Assembly: GCA_963619835.1 (NCBI GenBank)
Contig: CAVEYD010000006.1
Span: 1 to 48,459, forward strand
DNA from: Fimimonas sp963619835
GTDB taxonomy: Bacteria > Bacillota > Clostridia > Christensenellales > CAG-314
Reading direction: 5' to 3'
Length of the DNA: 48,459 nt
Shown here: positions 8,606-15,790 of the stretch, piece by piece
Layout of the letters: each line of letters opens with the position of its first letter
Numbering within the stretch: position 1 is the stretch's first letter
Notes under the pieces: model-generated
Database searches by the model: none
Seen by the model: only the letters and a program-made list of their open reading frames with translations
What the model was told of the DNA's origin: nothing
Position numbers and translations under genes: made by a program

Positions 8606-9229
8606 ATGGACTACAACGCATTTGAAATACTGGGATTAACCTCTTCCGCCACTAAAGAGGAAGTAAAAGGAAAATACGAGTCTCTTAGACAACAATACTT
8701 AAAAGACAGATTTCTTCCCGGGGAAGAAGGGGAAAAAGCCGCTGAAAAGTTGCAAGAACTTGAAGTAGCTTACCGTGATGCAATTTTGTCTATTGAGGAA
8801 CGTAGCGAAGAAACCATCGACGAAGAAAAATTTGACTACTCGGAAGTGCAAAGTTTGCTAAAAGAAAACAAGTTGGACGATGCACAAACAAAGTTGGACG
8901 AAAGAACAAACAGAAATGCCGAATGGCATTACTTACAATCTATTTTGTTTTACAAAAGAAGTTGGTTTTTGGAATCTAAAAAACAGTTGGAGCTTGCTTG
9001 CGAAATGGAACCGAACAACACTCGGTACAAACAAAGCCTTGAAAAACTGACAAAAATACTTGCGTCCAATACGATAAGTCCCGACGACATGCGCACTACT
9101 TCACGACCTATTGACGAAGGTCCGTCGGTAGACAACGGCAACGGAACTTGTACCGGAAGCTCTTGTGCCGACTGTTTACTTTGCAATGCGTGCTGCAATT
9201 GTGCTCAGTGCATGGGTGGCGGATGCTGA
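8606..9229 (+). CDS. J-domain-like/TPR protein with cysteine-rich tail
   Basis: A 207-residue protein. Residues 1-65 read like a J domain (YNAFEILGLTSSATKEEVKGK is typical of helices I-II), but the HPD tripeptide needed to stimulate Hsp70 ATPase is missing; the loop reads YLKDRFLPGEEG. Residues 75-150 look like TPR helices (SEVQSLLKENKLDDAQ, then a WHYLQSILFYK segment). The last 27 residues contain nine cysteines in short C-x-x-C spacings, suggesting metal binding or a redox role. Similar J/TPR proteins with CC-rich ends next to DUF5685 genes are, as I recall, common in Clostridia. The upstream site is ACGGAGA. The stop is separated by one base from the next ATG, so the two are probably translated together. 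Confidence 0.7.
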   Translation: MDYNAFEILGLTSSATKEEVKGKYESLRQQYLKDRFLPGEEGEKAAEKLQELEVAYRDAILSIEERSEETIDEEKFDYSEVQSLLKENKLDDAQTKLDERTNRNAEWHYLQSILFYKRSWFLESKKQLELACEMEPNNTRYKQSLEKLTKILASNTISPDDMRTTSRPIDEGPSVDNGNGTCTGSSCADCLLCNACCNCAQCMGGGC

Positions 9230-9230
9230 C

Positions 9231-9860
9231 ATGAAAACAAAACTTGTAGCATTAAGCGGACTGTGTGCTGCAATTTCGACAGCTTGCTTGGTTTTTGCAG
9301 GTCTGCCTGCAATTAGATGGGCTTTTTTGTTTCTTTCGGTAATTGCTTCGATTAGTATTGTGATACCTTACCTTGTAGGAAACAAAATTGTGTACTCAGT
9401 GCTGACTTACATTGTAAGCTGTTTGTTGGGCGGTTTTTTGGGAATTAACAACATTGTTTACATTGTACCGACAATTGTATTTTTTGCACCGTTTGCGATA
9501 ATTAAAGCTTACGGAGAAAGTTTTAAAAGCACTACTGCTACTACAAAACAAGAAGTGCAAGTTGATCCTTTTGACGACAAAAACGACGAACTACAACAGC
9601 AAGAACAAGTTGCCGCTAAACCTAAAAAACGTATTCCGACTTGGCTAAAATGGGTTTTGTATTACGTCCTTTTGGAAGCAGGAATTGCGTTGACACTTCT
9701 TTGTGCAAAACTGTTAGCGCCGTCTCTTTGGGATACGGTTATGGCAAACAGCATTTGGGTGCTACTTGCAATTTTTCAACTGATGCCTTTAGCTTACGAT
9801 ATTCTTTTGAGAGGCTGCTTTGTAACAACGAATAAAGTTTTAAAAAAAGTAAATAAATAG
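9231..9860 (+). CDS. Polytopic membrane protein of unknown function
   Basis: A 209-residue protein with about six hydrophobic segments: roughly four in the first 95 residues and two after residue 140, separated by a charged, glutamine-rich loop ending in KPKKR. The pattern of a short first helix with SGLCAA recalls clostridial proteins loosely annotated as ECF-substrate-component-like, but no substrate motif is visible. I chose the ATG at 9231, one base after the previous stop; the open frame extends upstream to 9165 inside the cysteine-tail coding region. The context (DUF5685 and J-like genes) suggests a membrane partner of that pair. A terminator follows. Confidence 0.65.
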   Translation: MKTKLVALSGLCAAISTACLVFAGLPAIRWAFLFLSVIASISIVIPYLVGNKIVYSVLTYIVSCLLGGFLGINNIVYIVPTIVFFAPFAIIKAYGESFKSTTATTKQEVQVDPFDDKNDELQQQEQVAAKPKKRIPTWLKWVLYYVLLEAGIALTLLCAKLLAPSLWDTVMANSIWVLLAIFQLMPLAYDILLRGCFVTTNKVLKKVNK

Positions 9861-9867
9861 ACAAAGG

Positions 9868-9901
9868 AAAATCAAAATCAGCTTTCGGTTTTGATTTTTT
9901 T
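9868..9901 (+). terminator. Intrinsic terminator after the trpS unit
   Basis: AAAATCAAAA (9868-9877) pairs with TTTTGATTTT (9889-9898) around an 11-base loop and is followed by more T. It is AT-rich and therefore weaker than the other terminators, but it sits directly after the last gene of the unit. Confidence 0.65.
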
Positions 9902-9969
9902 AAATACTTTGATTTTGTGGAATCTTTTAAAATCTTTTGCAAGGATTTAAAAAGATTGGTTGTAAATAG

Positions 9970-9998
9970 TTTTATTTTTAGCAAAATAATGATAAAAT
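9970..9998 (+). promoter_or_regulatory. Probable promoter of the phosphohexomutase gene
   Basis: An extended -10 (TGA followed by TAAAAT, 9993-9998) lies 24 bases before the start codon. The -35 region at the right distance (TTTTAT, 9970-9975) is poor, so the call rests on the -10 and on its position between a terminator and an orphan gene. Confidence 0.35.
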
Positions 9999-10022
9999 GT
10001 AGACAAAATAAAGGAGTCGATT

Positions 10023-11681
10023 ATGCAAAACATCGAAAAAACCTACAAGCTTTGGCTGGAAAAAATACCTAAAGACGATCCGCTTCACACTGAACTTGAA
10101 AACATGTCCACCGAACAAATTAACAACGCTTTTTACAAAGATTTGGAATTTGGTACGGGCGGTCTGCGTGGAATAATGGGTGCAGGAAGCAACTGTCTTA
10201 ACAAGTACACCATAATTAAAGCTACAGCCGGCCTTGCCGCTTACATGAAGAAAAACGACTTAAAGACTGTAGCAATTACTTACGACTCTCGCATTAACTC
10301 AAAAGAATTTTCTTGCATCACAGCAATGACTCTCGCAAGCCACGGAATAAAAGCTTTTATTACCGACACTTGCATGCCGACACCGTTTTTGTCTTTTGCA
10401 ATTAGAAATTTGAAGTGCGACGTCGGTGTAAACGTTACGGCAAGCCACAACCCCAAACAATACAACGGCTACAAAGTTTACGACAATACCGGATGTCAAA
10501 TTTTGGATGAAGTTGCAAAACTGATAACGACAGAAATAGAGGCAGTAAACCCATTTGAACAAAAAGTAGAAAGTTTTGAATTGCTACTTAAGTCTACAAA
10601 AATTGAGTACATAAGTGAAGAAACCAAACAAGAATACTACAAAACGGTGGAAAACGAAAGTTTGGACGAAATTTCACCTGAACTGAACATTGTTTACTCC
10701 CCCCTCAACGGTGCAGGTCACGATGCCACACCTACGGTTTTGCGCAAGATGGGAGCAAAAAATCTTAACATAGTTAAACAGCAAAGCTATCCTGACGGAA
10801 ACTTTACCACTTGTCCATACCCCAACCCTGAAAAAATAGAAGCTTTGACGCTTGCAATTAAACTTGCAAACGAAACAAATGCCGATATTGTGGTTGCTAA
10901 CGATCCCGACTGCGACAGACTTGGCGTTGCCGTCAAAAAAGAAAACGGCTTTGCGCCGCTTGCAGGAAACGAAGTGGGAATTTTGCTTGTCGATTACGTG
11001 CTTACTCGCAGAAAGCAAAACGGAACATTGCCCAAAAACACAGTGCTTGTTTCCACCATCGTTTCTACACCGATGACACAAGCTTTGGCAAAAGATTACG
11101 ATGCAAAAGTTGTTGACGTGCTTACCGGATTTAAGTACATAGGCGACGTGATTAACAAATTGGCTCGTCAAGGCAAACAAGACGACTTTGTGTTTGGATT
11201 TGAGGAAAGTTGCGGATACTTGAAAGGTACTTACGCACGCGACAAAGACGGTGTTGTTGCGACAATGCTTGTTTGCGAAATGGCATCGTACTACAAAAAG
11301 CAAGGAATAACTCTTTACCAACGCTTGCAACAACTTTTTGATAAGTACGGCAGATACGATCAAAGATTGTTGTCGTACCGATTTGAAGGTGCGGACGGTG
11401 CTGTTTTGAAACAAAAATTGTTGTTAGGATTAAGAGAAAAACCCTTTACAACTCTTGCAGGACAACCTGTTACACACAAAACCGACTTGCTTGAACCCTC
11501 GGATTTACCTAAAGCGGATGTTCTTATTTGGAAAGCTGACGACGGAACAAAACTTGTTGTACGTCCAAGCGGAACAGAACCACTGATTAAGTGCTATTTG
11601 TTTGCAAACGGAGATAGCGAATCTAACTTGAAAAAGTTGAACTTGTTGCAAGCGCAACTTGACGAAGTACTTTGTAAGTAA
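10023..11681 (+). CDS. Alpha-D-phosphohexomutase (phosphoglucomutase/phosphomannomutase)
   Basis: Cytoplasmic enzyme interconverting hexose 1- and 6-phosphates, linking glycolysis to glycogen and cell-wall sugar precursors. The 552-residue length fits the PgcA-type subgroup. Visible: FGTGGLRGIMGAG (phosphate grip), the phosphoserine loop TASHNP around residue 140, the Mg-binding loop NDPDCDRLG around 294-302, the sugar loop GFEESCGYL near 393, and the phosphate-binding RPSGTEP near 515. Sequence alone does not separate phosphoglucomutase, phosphomannomutase and phosphopentomutase use. The start has an AAGGAG site (10011-10016). It appears to be a single-gene unit closed by a terminator shared with trkH. 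Confidence 0.93.
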   Translation: MQNIEKTYKLWLEKIPKDDPLHTELENMSTEQINNAFYKDLEFGTGGLRGIMGAGSNCLNKYTIIKATAGLAAYMKKNDLKTVAITYDSRINSKEFSCITAMTLASHGIKAFITDTCMPTPFLSFAIRNLKCDVGVNVTASHNPKQYNGYKVYDNTGCQILDEVAKLITTEIEAVNPFEQKVESFELLLKSTKIEYISEETKQEYYKTVENESLDEISPELNIVYSPLNGAGHDATPTVLRKMGAKNLNIVKQQSYPDGNFTTCPYPNPEKIEALTLAIKLANETNADIVVANDPDCDRLGVAVKKENGFAPLAGNEVGILLVDYVLTRRKQNGTLPKNTVLVSTIVSTPMTQALAKDYDAKVVDVLTGFKYIGDVINKLARQGKQDDFVFGFEESCGYLKGTYARDKDGVVATMLVCEMASYYKKQGITLYQRLQQLFDKYGRYDQRLLSYRFEGADGAVLKQKLLLGLREKPFTTLAGQPVTHKTDLLEPSDLPKADVLIWKADDGTKLVVRPSGTEPLIKCYLFANGDSESNLKKLNLLQAQLDEVLCK

Positions 11682-11696
11682 CTAAATAAATAAAAT

Positions 11697-11731
11697 AAAA
11701 AGAACGTTTTCGGTTGAAAACGTTCTTTTTT
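11697..11731. terminator. Bidirectional intrinsic terminator between the mutase and trkH
   Basis: A 15-bp perfect stem with core GAACGTTTTC/GAAAACGTTC closes a GGTT tetraloop (11712-11715), with an A run on the left and a T run on the right, so it works for both converging genes. Confidence 0.92.
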
Positions 11732-11743
11732 GTGATTTTGAGA

Positions 11744-13216
11744 TTACTTTCTGATCCAGGTTGAAGGGGCAAAAGCTAAAATTAACGGATAAATTTCCAA
11801 ACGGCCTAAAAGCATGGCTGCTGTAAGCGTTAGCTTTGATACCCATGAATACATGTAGTAACCACTTGTGGCTATTCCGTAGGCAGGTCCGACGTTGTTG
11901 AAACAAGATACGGTTGCAGTTATGTTTGTTTCCATTGTAAGCCCAGCACAAGAATCTAAGCTTAAAACAATTAGCACTGCTGCCATGATTATCATGTAAA
12001 CCCAAAAATAATTGGTTACACTTGAAACGGCTTCTTCCGAAAGCGGTTTACGTTCGTAACGGACTAAATTGGCATTACGCGGATGTAATGTTTTGCGCAT
12101 GGACTTACGCAAAGCACTAAACAACATGACTACACGCGAAACTTTGAGTCCGCCGGCGGTACTTCCTGCACAACCACCGATAAACATCAACAAAAACAAT
12201 ATCGTTTTTGAGTAATTTGGCCAATCGTTTATTGTTGAATATACCGGTATGGTGCTGTTGCCGGTTGTTGTCATGAAAGACGCAACTTGTGCAAAAGCAT
12301 GTCTTAGTGCATCGCCTACTTCCATTGTGTAACTAAATTTGTTTAGAATATTGGCAAAAATCGTTACGGATGAAAATACAACAATACCTATATAAACCCA
12401 AAATTCTTGCGATGATATTGCACTTTTGAATCTACGAAGCAATGTCAAATAGTAGACATTGAAGTTGACTCCGTACAATACCATGAAAACGGCAATTATC
12501 CATTGGCATGTTGCGTTGTAGCCGGCAATGCTGTCTGCACGTGGCGAAAAACCGCCTGTTCCTGCTGTGGAAAAACTGTTTACTATGCTGTCGAACACCG
12601 GCATACCGGCAATAATTAGCAAACAAATTTGTATTACAGTGAACGATATGTAAATTAAATACAATATCTTTGCCGTATCTCGAGCCCGAGGAACGATTTT
12701 GTCGACAATGGGACCCGGCATTTCCGCACGTAAAACGTGCATTCCGCGTTCCGACTGTCCGCTGATTACTGCCATTACAAACACGATAATTCCCATACCG
12801 CCTATCCAATGAGTAAAACAACGCCAAAATTGTAAACCTTTGGGCAAAGCTTCGATTCTTTCGCCTGTAAGTATGGTTGCACCCGTTGTTGTGAAGCCGC
12901 TGACCATTTCAAACAAAGCATCTACAAATGAAGGAATTTCACGACTGATAATGTAAGGCAATGTACTGACGATTGAGACATATAACCATGTAAGGCTGAC
13001 AAGAATAAAACCTTCTCGAGAATAAAAGTTGCGTGCTTTGGGCTTGCAGAAAAACATCAAGGGCAGACCGAATATTTCCGTTATGCCGATTGTTACGGCA
13101 AATGCCCACCAAGATGCTTCGGCAAAAATAATTGCGACAAGCATTGGCAACAACAATAAAATGCCTAACACAACGGCAACTTTACCGAGATTGTTGAAAA
13201 TAACACGAAAATTCAT
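11744..13216 (-). CDS. trkH: Potassium uptake membrane subunit TrkH/KtrB type
   Basis: Channel-like K+ (or Na+) translocating subunit of the Trk/Ktr system, active with a cytoplasmic RCK protein. The 490-residue product has the expected four repeated M1-P-M2 units; the selectivity filters are visible as TTTGAT (near residue 110), TAGTGGF (near 221), TTTGNST (near 318) and NNVGPA (near 440). The GGCAGSTAGG segment near 350 is typical of the gating loop in TrkH. It begins three bases after the trkA stop and ends just before the shared terminator. Both genes are present, so the pair is a complete two-component potassium uptake system. Confidence 0.94.
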   Translation of the reverse strand: MNFRVIFNNLGKVAVVLGILLLLPMLVAIIFAEASWWAFAVTIGITEIFGLPLMFFCKPKARNFYSREGFILVSLTWLYVSIVSTLPYIISREIPSFVDALFEMVSGFTTTGATILTGERIEALPKGLQFWRCFTHWIGGMGIIVFVMAVISGQSERGMHVLRAEMPGPIVDKIVPRARDTAKILYLIYISFTVIQICLLIIAGMPVFDSIVNSFSTAGTGGFSPRADSIAGYNATCQWIIAVFMVLYGVNFNVYYLTLLRRFKSAISSQEFWVYIGIVVFSSVTIFANILNKFSYTMEVGDALRHAFAQVASFMTTTGNSTIPVYSTINDWPNYSKTILFLLMFIGGCAGSTAGGLKVSRVVMLFSALRKSMRKTLHPRNANLVRYERKPLSEEAVSSVTNYFWVYMIIMAAVLIVLSLDSCAGLTMETNITATVSCFNNVGPAYGIATSGYYMYSWVSKLTLTAAMLLGRLEIYPLILAFAPSTWIRK

Positions 13217-13219
13217 GCG

Positions 13220-14578
13220 CTACCTCACTATCTCTGCCAAGTCGTACAAGTGATTTTCGGCAGCAACCACTACTACGCGATCGCCCTGACGTATGTCGTC
13301 ATCACCTGTAGGAATAAACGTTTCGTTTCCGCGAGTTATACTTGCAATAATGTAGTTGTGCCTTAACTTTAAGTCCTTTAAGGCGATATTGTTGAGAACA
13401 CAATCCGGCAAAACTACAAATTCGAGAGCTTCTGCCTTGCCTTCCATAAGACTGTACATTGTTTCGACCTTGCTTCCTTGCGAATCGTTTAGGGCGCGTG
13501 CATAACGAGTAAGCGTATCGGCAACGATTTTGCGAGGAGAAATAAGACAGTTTAATCCTAACTTTTCGGCAAGGGTGGACAATTCGCCATGGCTAACTTT
13601 GGAAATAACTTTGGGAACTCCGTGACTTTGTGCGCAAAATGAAATGAGAATATTTTCTTCATCCTTACCTGTAAGCGCAACAAACGCATCGACAGAATCG
13701 ATGCCCTCCTCTTGCAACAAGTCTTGATTGCTTCCGTCACCTAAAATCATTGTAGCTCCCGGAAGTTTTTCTGCCATTTGCTCACAACGAGTAGCATCCT
13801 TTTCGATTATCTTTACAAAGTAACCGGCAGAAAGCAACATTTTTGATAAATAGTAGGCAATTTCGCTTGCACCGAGTAAAATAACCGAACGTCCTTGCTT
13901 TTGTGCCATACCGATAGACTTCAAAAAAGAATAGGAATCTTGACGTTTTACCATGAATGCGACTTTGTCGCCAACTTGAAAGACAAATTCACCACGAGGA
14001 ACAACGACCTCTTCGTTGCGCAAAACAACACATGCAAGGAAAGGTACGGTGATCTTTTTTCTTAACTCGGCAAGGCTGTTTTTTAACAAAATGCCACCGT
14101 CACGCACCATCATTTCCATCATTTGCACCTTTTTGCCGGCAAAAGTATCTACCACGACTGCCGTAGGCAAACGCAAAGTGTCGTAAATTGACTCGGCTGT
14201 CAATAGCTCCGGATTGAGTGCCATTGACAAGTCTAATTCCTGCTGTAAAAAGGACAAGCCATCGTTGTTGTAGTCGCTTTGACGAATACGAGCAACAGTG
14301 TACTTTGCTCCTAACTTTTTAGCAACAAAACAAGCAAGCATGTTTACTTCGTCAGTGGCGGTTACAGCAATGAAAAGATCTGCCTTTTTTACACCGGCAC
14401 TGATAAGAAGTTCACGCGAGGTTGCACTTCCACAAATTGCCATAACGTCACAAGTATCTGAAATATTTTCGATAACTTGCGGATTGACGTCTATTGCCAT
14501 TACGTCGTGCCCTTCTCGTGACATGCTTTCGATAATCGATTTGCCTATTTTACCACAACCGACAACAATTACGTTCAT
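13220..14578 (-). CDS. trkA: Trk potassium uptake regulatory subunit TrkA (double RCK)
   Basis: Cytoplasmic nucleotide-binding regulator that gates TrkH in response to NAD(H) or ATP/ADP. The 452 residues comprise two tandem RCK units: the first Rossmann motif VVGCGKIGKS at residues 4-13, with an acidic DVNP turn near 26, a TrkA-C domain around 140-215, a second Rossmann-like segment near 229 (ILLGASEIAYYL), and a final TrkA-C domain ending in HLYDLAEIVR. The second unit lacks the full GxGxxG, a common state in TrkA proteins. The ATG has a GGAG site and a good promoter lies about 90 bases upstream. Confidence 0.94.
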   Translation of the reverse strand: MNVIVVGCGKIGKSIIESMSREGHDVMAIDVNPQVIENISDTCDVMAICGSATSRELLISAGVKKADLFIAVTATDEVNMLACFVAKKLGAKYTVARIRQSDYNNDGLSFLQQELDLSMALNPELLTAESIYDTLRLPTAVVVDTFAGKKVQMMEMMVRDGGILLKNSLAELRKKITVPFLACVVLRNEEVVVPRGEFVFQVGDKVAFMVKRQDSYSFLKSIGMAQKQGRSVILLGASEIAYYLSKMLLSAGYFVKIIEKDATRCEQMAEKLPGATMILGDGSNQDLLQEEGIDSVDAFVALTGKDEENILISFCAQSHGVPKVISKVSHGELSTLAEKLGLNCLISPRKIVADTLTRYARALNDSQGSKVETMYSLMEGKAEALEFVVLPDCVLNNIALKDLKLRHNYIIASITRGNETFIPTGDDDIRQGDRVVVVAAENHLYDLAEIVR

Positions 14579-14665
14579 AATAGTCTCCGATAAACCTTTT
14601 TGGTTTTAAAATTGCATATTAGTTAACTGAAAGTTTTTAGTTTTTTAAACTTCTTACACCGCTTT

Positions 14666-14694
14666 ATTTTAGCATATAAAACTGTAAAATGCAA
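14666..14694 (-). promoter_or_regulatory. Sigma-A-type promoter for trkA-trkH
   Basis: On the minus strand: -35 TTGCAT (14689-14694), 17-bp spacer, TGC-extended -10 TAAAAT (14666-14671), followed by a leader of about 80 bases with no clear structure. The stretch 14579-14791 contains nothing else that I can identify. Confidence 0.65.
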
Positions 14695-14791
14695 CAGTAT
14701 ATTTATTTAGCAATTATTTGTAAAAAGTAAAAAACCGAAACACAAAGAAATTTTGTAAAAACTTTGAGTGACGGCTTTTAATTTGTGATTT

Positions 14792-15424
14792 TTAGTTTTT
14801 GAATAATATTTGCAAAAGACTACGACGTTTTTTGCTGAAAAAAGAATAGATGACAATCATTGCTTGAAGGGGAATTCCAACAAAAAACAGTGGCCACACG
14901 TTGTAGCTAAAAACAAGTAGTTGCAAGTAAATTGCAGTTATTAGCGACCAAACAAAAATTGACAACAAACAGCAATTTAACCATTTGAGATTAAAATGCG
15001 AACGATTAAAACGGAAGGCAAGTAATACCGAAGGCGGTACTGCCCAAACAAAAACTTGCCAAAAAGTTCCCCTATCGGTGATGAGCAAGCCGACATAGAT
15101 AATTACGGCAATTAGAAATACTGTTACAACCGAAAGACAAAGCATAGCTATGTCGTTTGCCGTCTCTTCTTTGACGGCTTGTTGGCTTTGCTTTTGCACT
15201 TTTTCGCAAGCATTGGGGCGTGCAAGATCATCGACGGTTACTCCGAAAGTTTCCGCCAAAAGCATAAGTGCAGTAATATCCGGAACCGACGTGCCGTTTT
15301 CCCACTTGGAGATGGTTTTGTCCGAATAGGAAATTTTTTCACCGAGCTCTGCTTGTTTGAGTCCGCTGAGCTGTCGTAATTCTTTTATGTTTTGTGCAAT
15401 GTTTTTTTCGATATCGACTACCAT
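14792..15424 (-). CDS. XRE-family transcriptional regulator with C-terminal membrane domain
   Basis: A 210-residue protein. Residues 10-65 form a Cro/CI-type helix-turn-helix (NIKELRQLSGLKQAELGEKI, then SDKTISKWENGTSVPD). After a short linker, residues 90-200 hold about four hydrophobic segments, so the regulator is probably tethered to the membrane and may sense an envelope signal. The ligand and targets are unknown. I chose the ATG at 15424 because the HTH begins within ten residues, as in its family, and because a strong promoter ends seven bases upstream; the open frame runs on to 15625, but that would put the promoter inside the coding region. No Shine-Dalgarno is present. Confidence 0.82.
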   Translation of the reverse strand: MVVDIEKNIAQNIKELRQLSGLKQAELGEKISYSDKTISKWENGTSVPDITALMLLAETFGVTVDDLARPNACEKVQKQSQQAVKEETANDIAMLCLSVVTVFLIAVIIYVGLLITDRGTFWQVFVWAVPPSVLLAFRFNRSHFNLKWLNCCLLSIFVWSLITAIYLQLLVFSYNVWPLFFVGIPLQAMIVIYSFFSKKRRSLLQILFKN

Positions 15425-15431
15425 GTTTTTT

Positions 15432-15460
15432 ATTTTACACTTTTTGTTGTTTTTTGTCAA
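15432..15460 (-). promoter_or_regulatory. Consensus promoter placing transcription start at the XRE start codon
   Basis: Minus strand: -35 TTGACA (15455-15460), exactly 17 bp, -10 TAAAAT (15432-15437). The -10 ends seven bases before the ATG, so transcription should begin at or within a base or two of the start codon and give a leaderless message, which would explain the missing ribosome site. Confidence 0.75.
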
Positions 15461-15552
15461 GAGTAGCAATTCTTTTTGAAAACAAATAGTATAAAAGTGG
15501 TTTGAGATACTTGGGAAAGAATAGACAGCAAAGTAATTTTTTAAATGAAAAT

Positions 15553-15588
15553 AAAAAAACGCTTTGACAAAAGTCAAAACGTTTTTTT
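15553..15588 (-). terminator. Intrinsic terminator downstream of the lipoprotein gene array
   Basis: A 16-position stem with one C/A mismatch (core CG.TTTGAC/GTCAAA.CG) around an AAAA loop, flanked by A7 and T7, so it could act on either strand. On the minus strand it lies about 200 bases after the stop of the last large lipoprotein and before the XRE gene. The remaining sequence of 15461-15790 shows no gene. Confidence 0.8.
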
Positions 15589-15790
15589 GTTTGTGAGTAA
15601 AATCTACGTGATTTTTATTTTTCAACTACTTGTTTTAAAATCTAAAGCTTACTTGTTTTGCAATTTAATTTACTTATTTTTAGTGCTTTACACAAGTTTC
15701 TGCCGTAAATACATTTTTTGCATAGTTGTATTTTGCACGTAAACTTTGGAAGTAAATATTGCTTCCTTGATGGTTTGCAAACAGAATTGT

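Noticed and set aside
8606..8800. Active DnaJ co-chaperone
   Set aside because: The HPD motif is missing from the loop between helices II and III, so Hsp70 stimulation is unlikely.
10674..11414. 246-codon minus-strand open frame opposite the phosphohexomutase
   Set aside because: It lies entirely within a gene with all family motifs, has no ribosome site and encodes a cysteine/phenylalanine-rich sequence of the kind produced by reading a coding strand backwards. The same applies to long antisense frames over the oxidoreductase (1535-2251, 2513-3238) and trpS (7066-7593).
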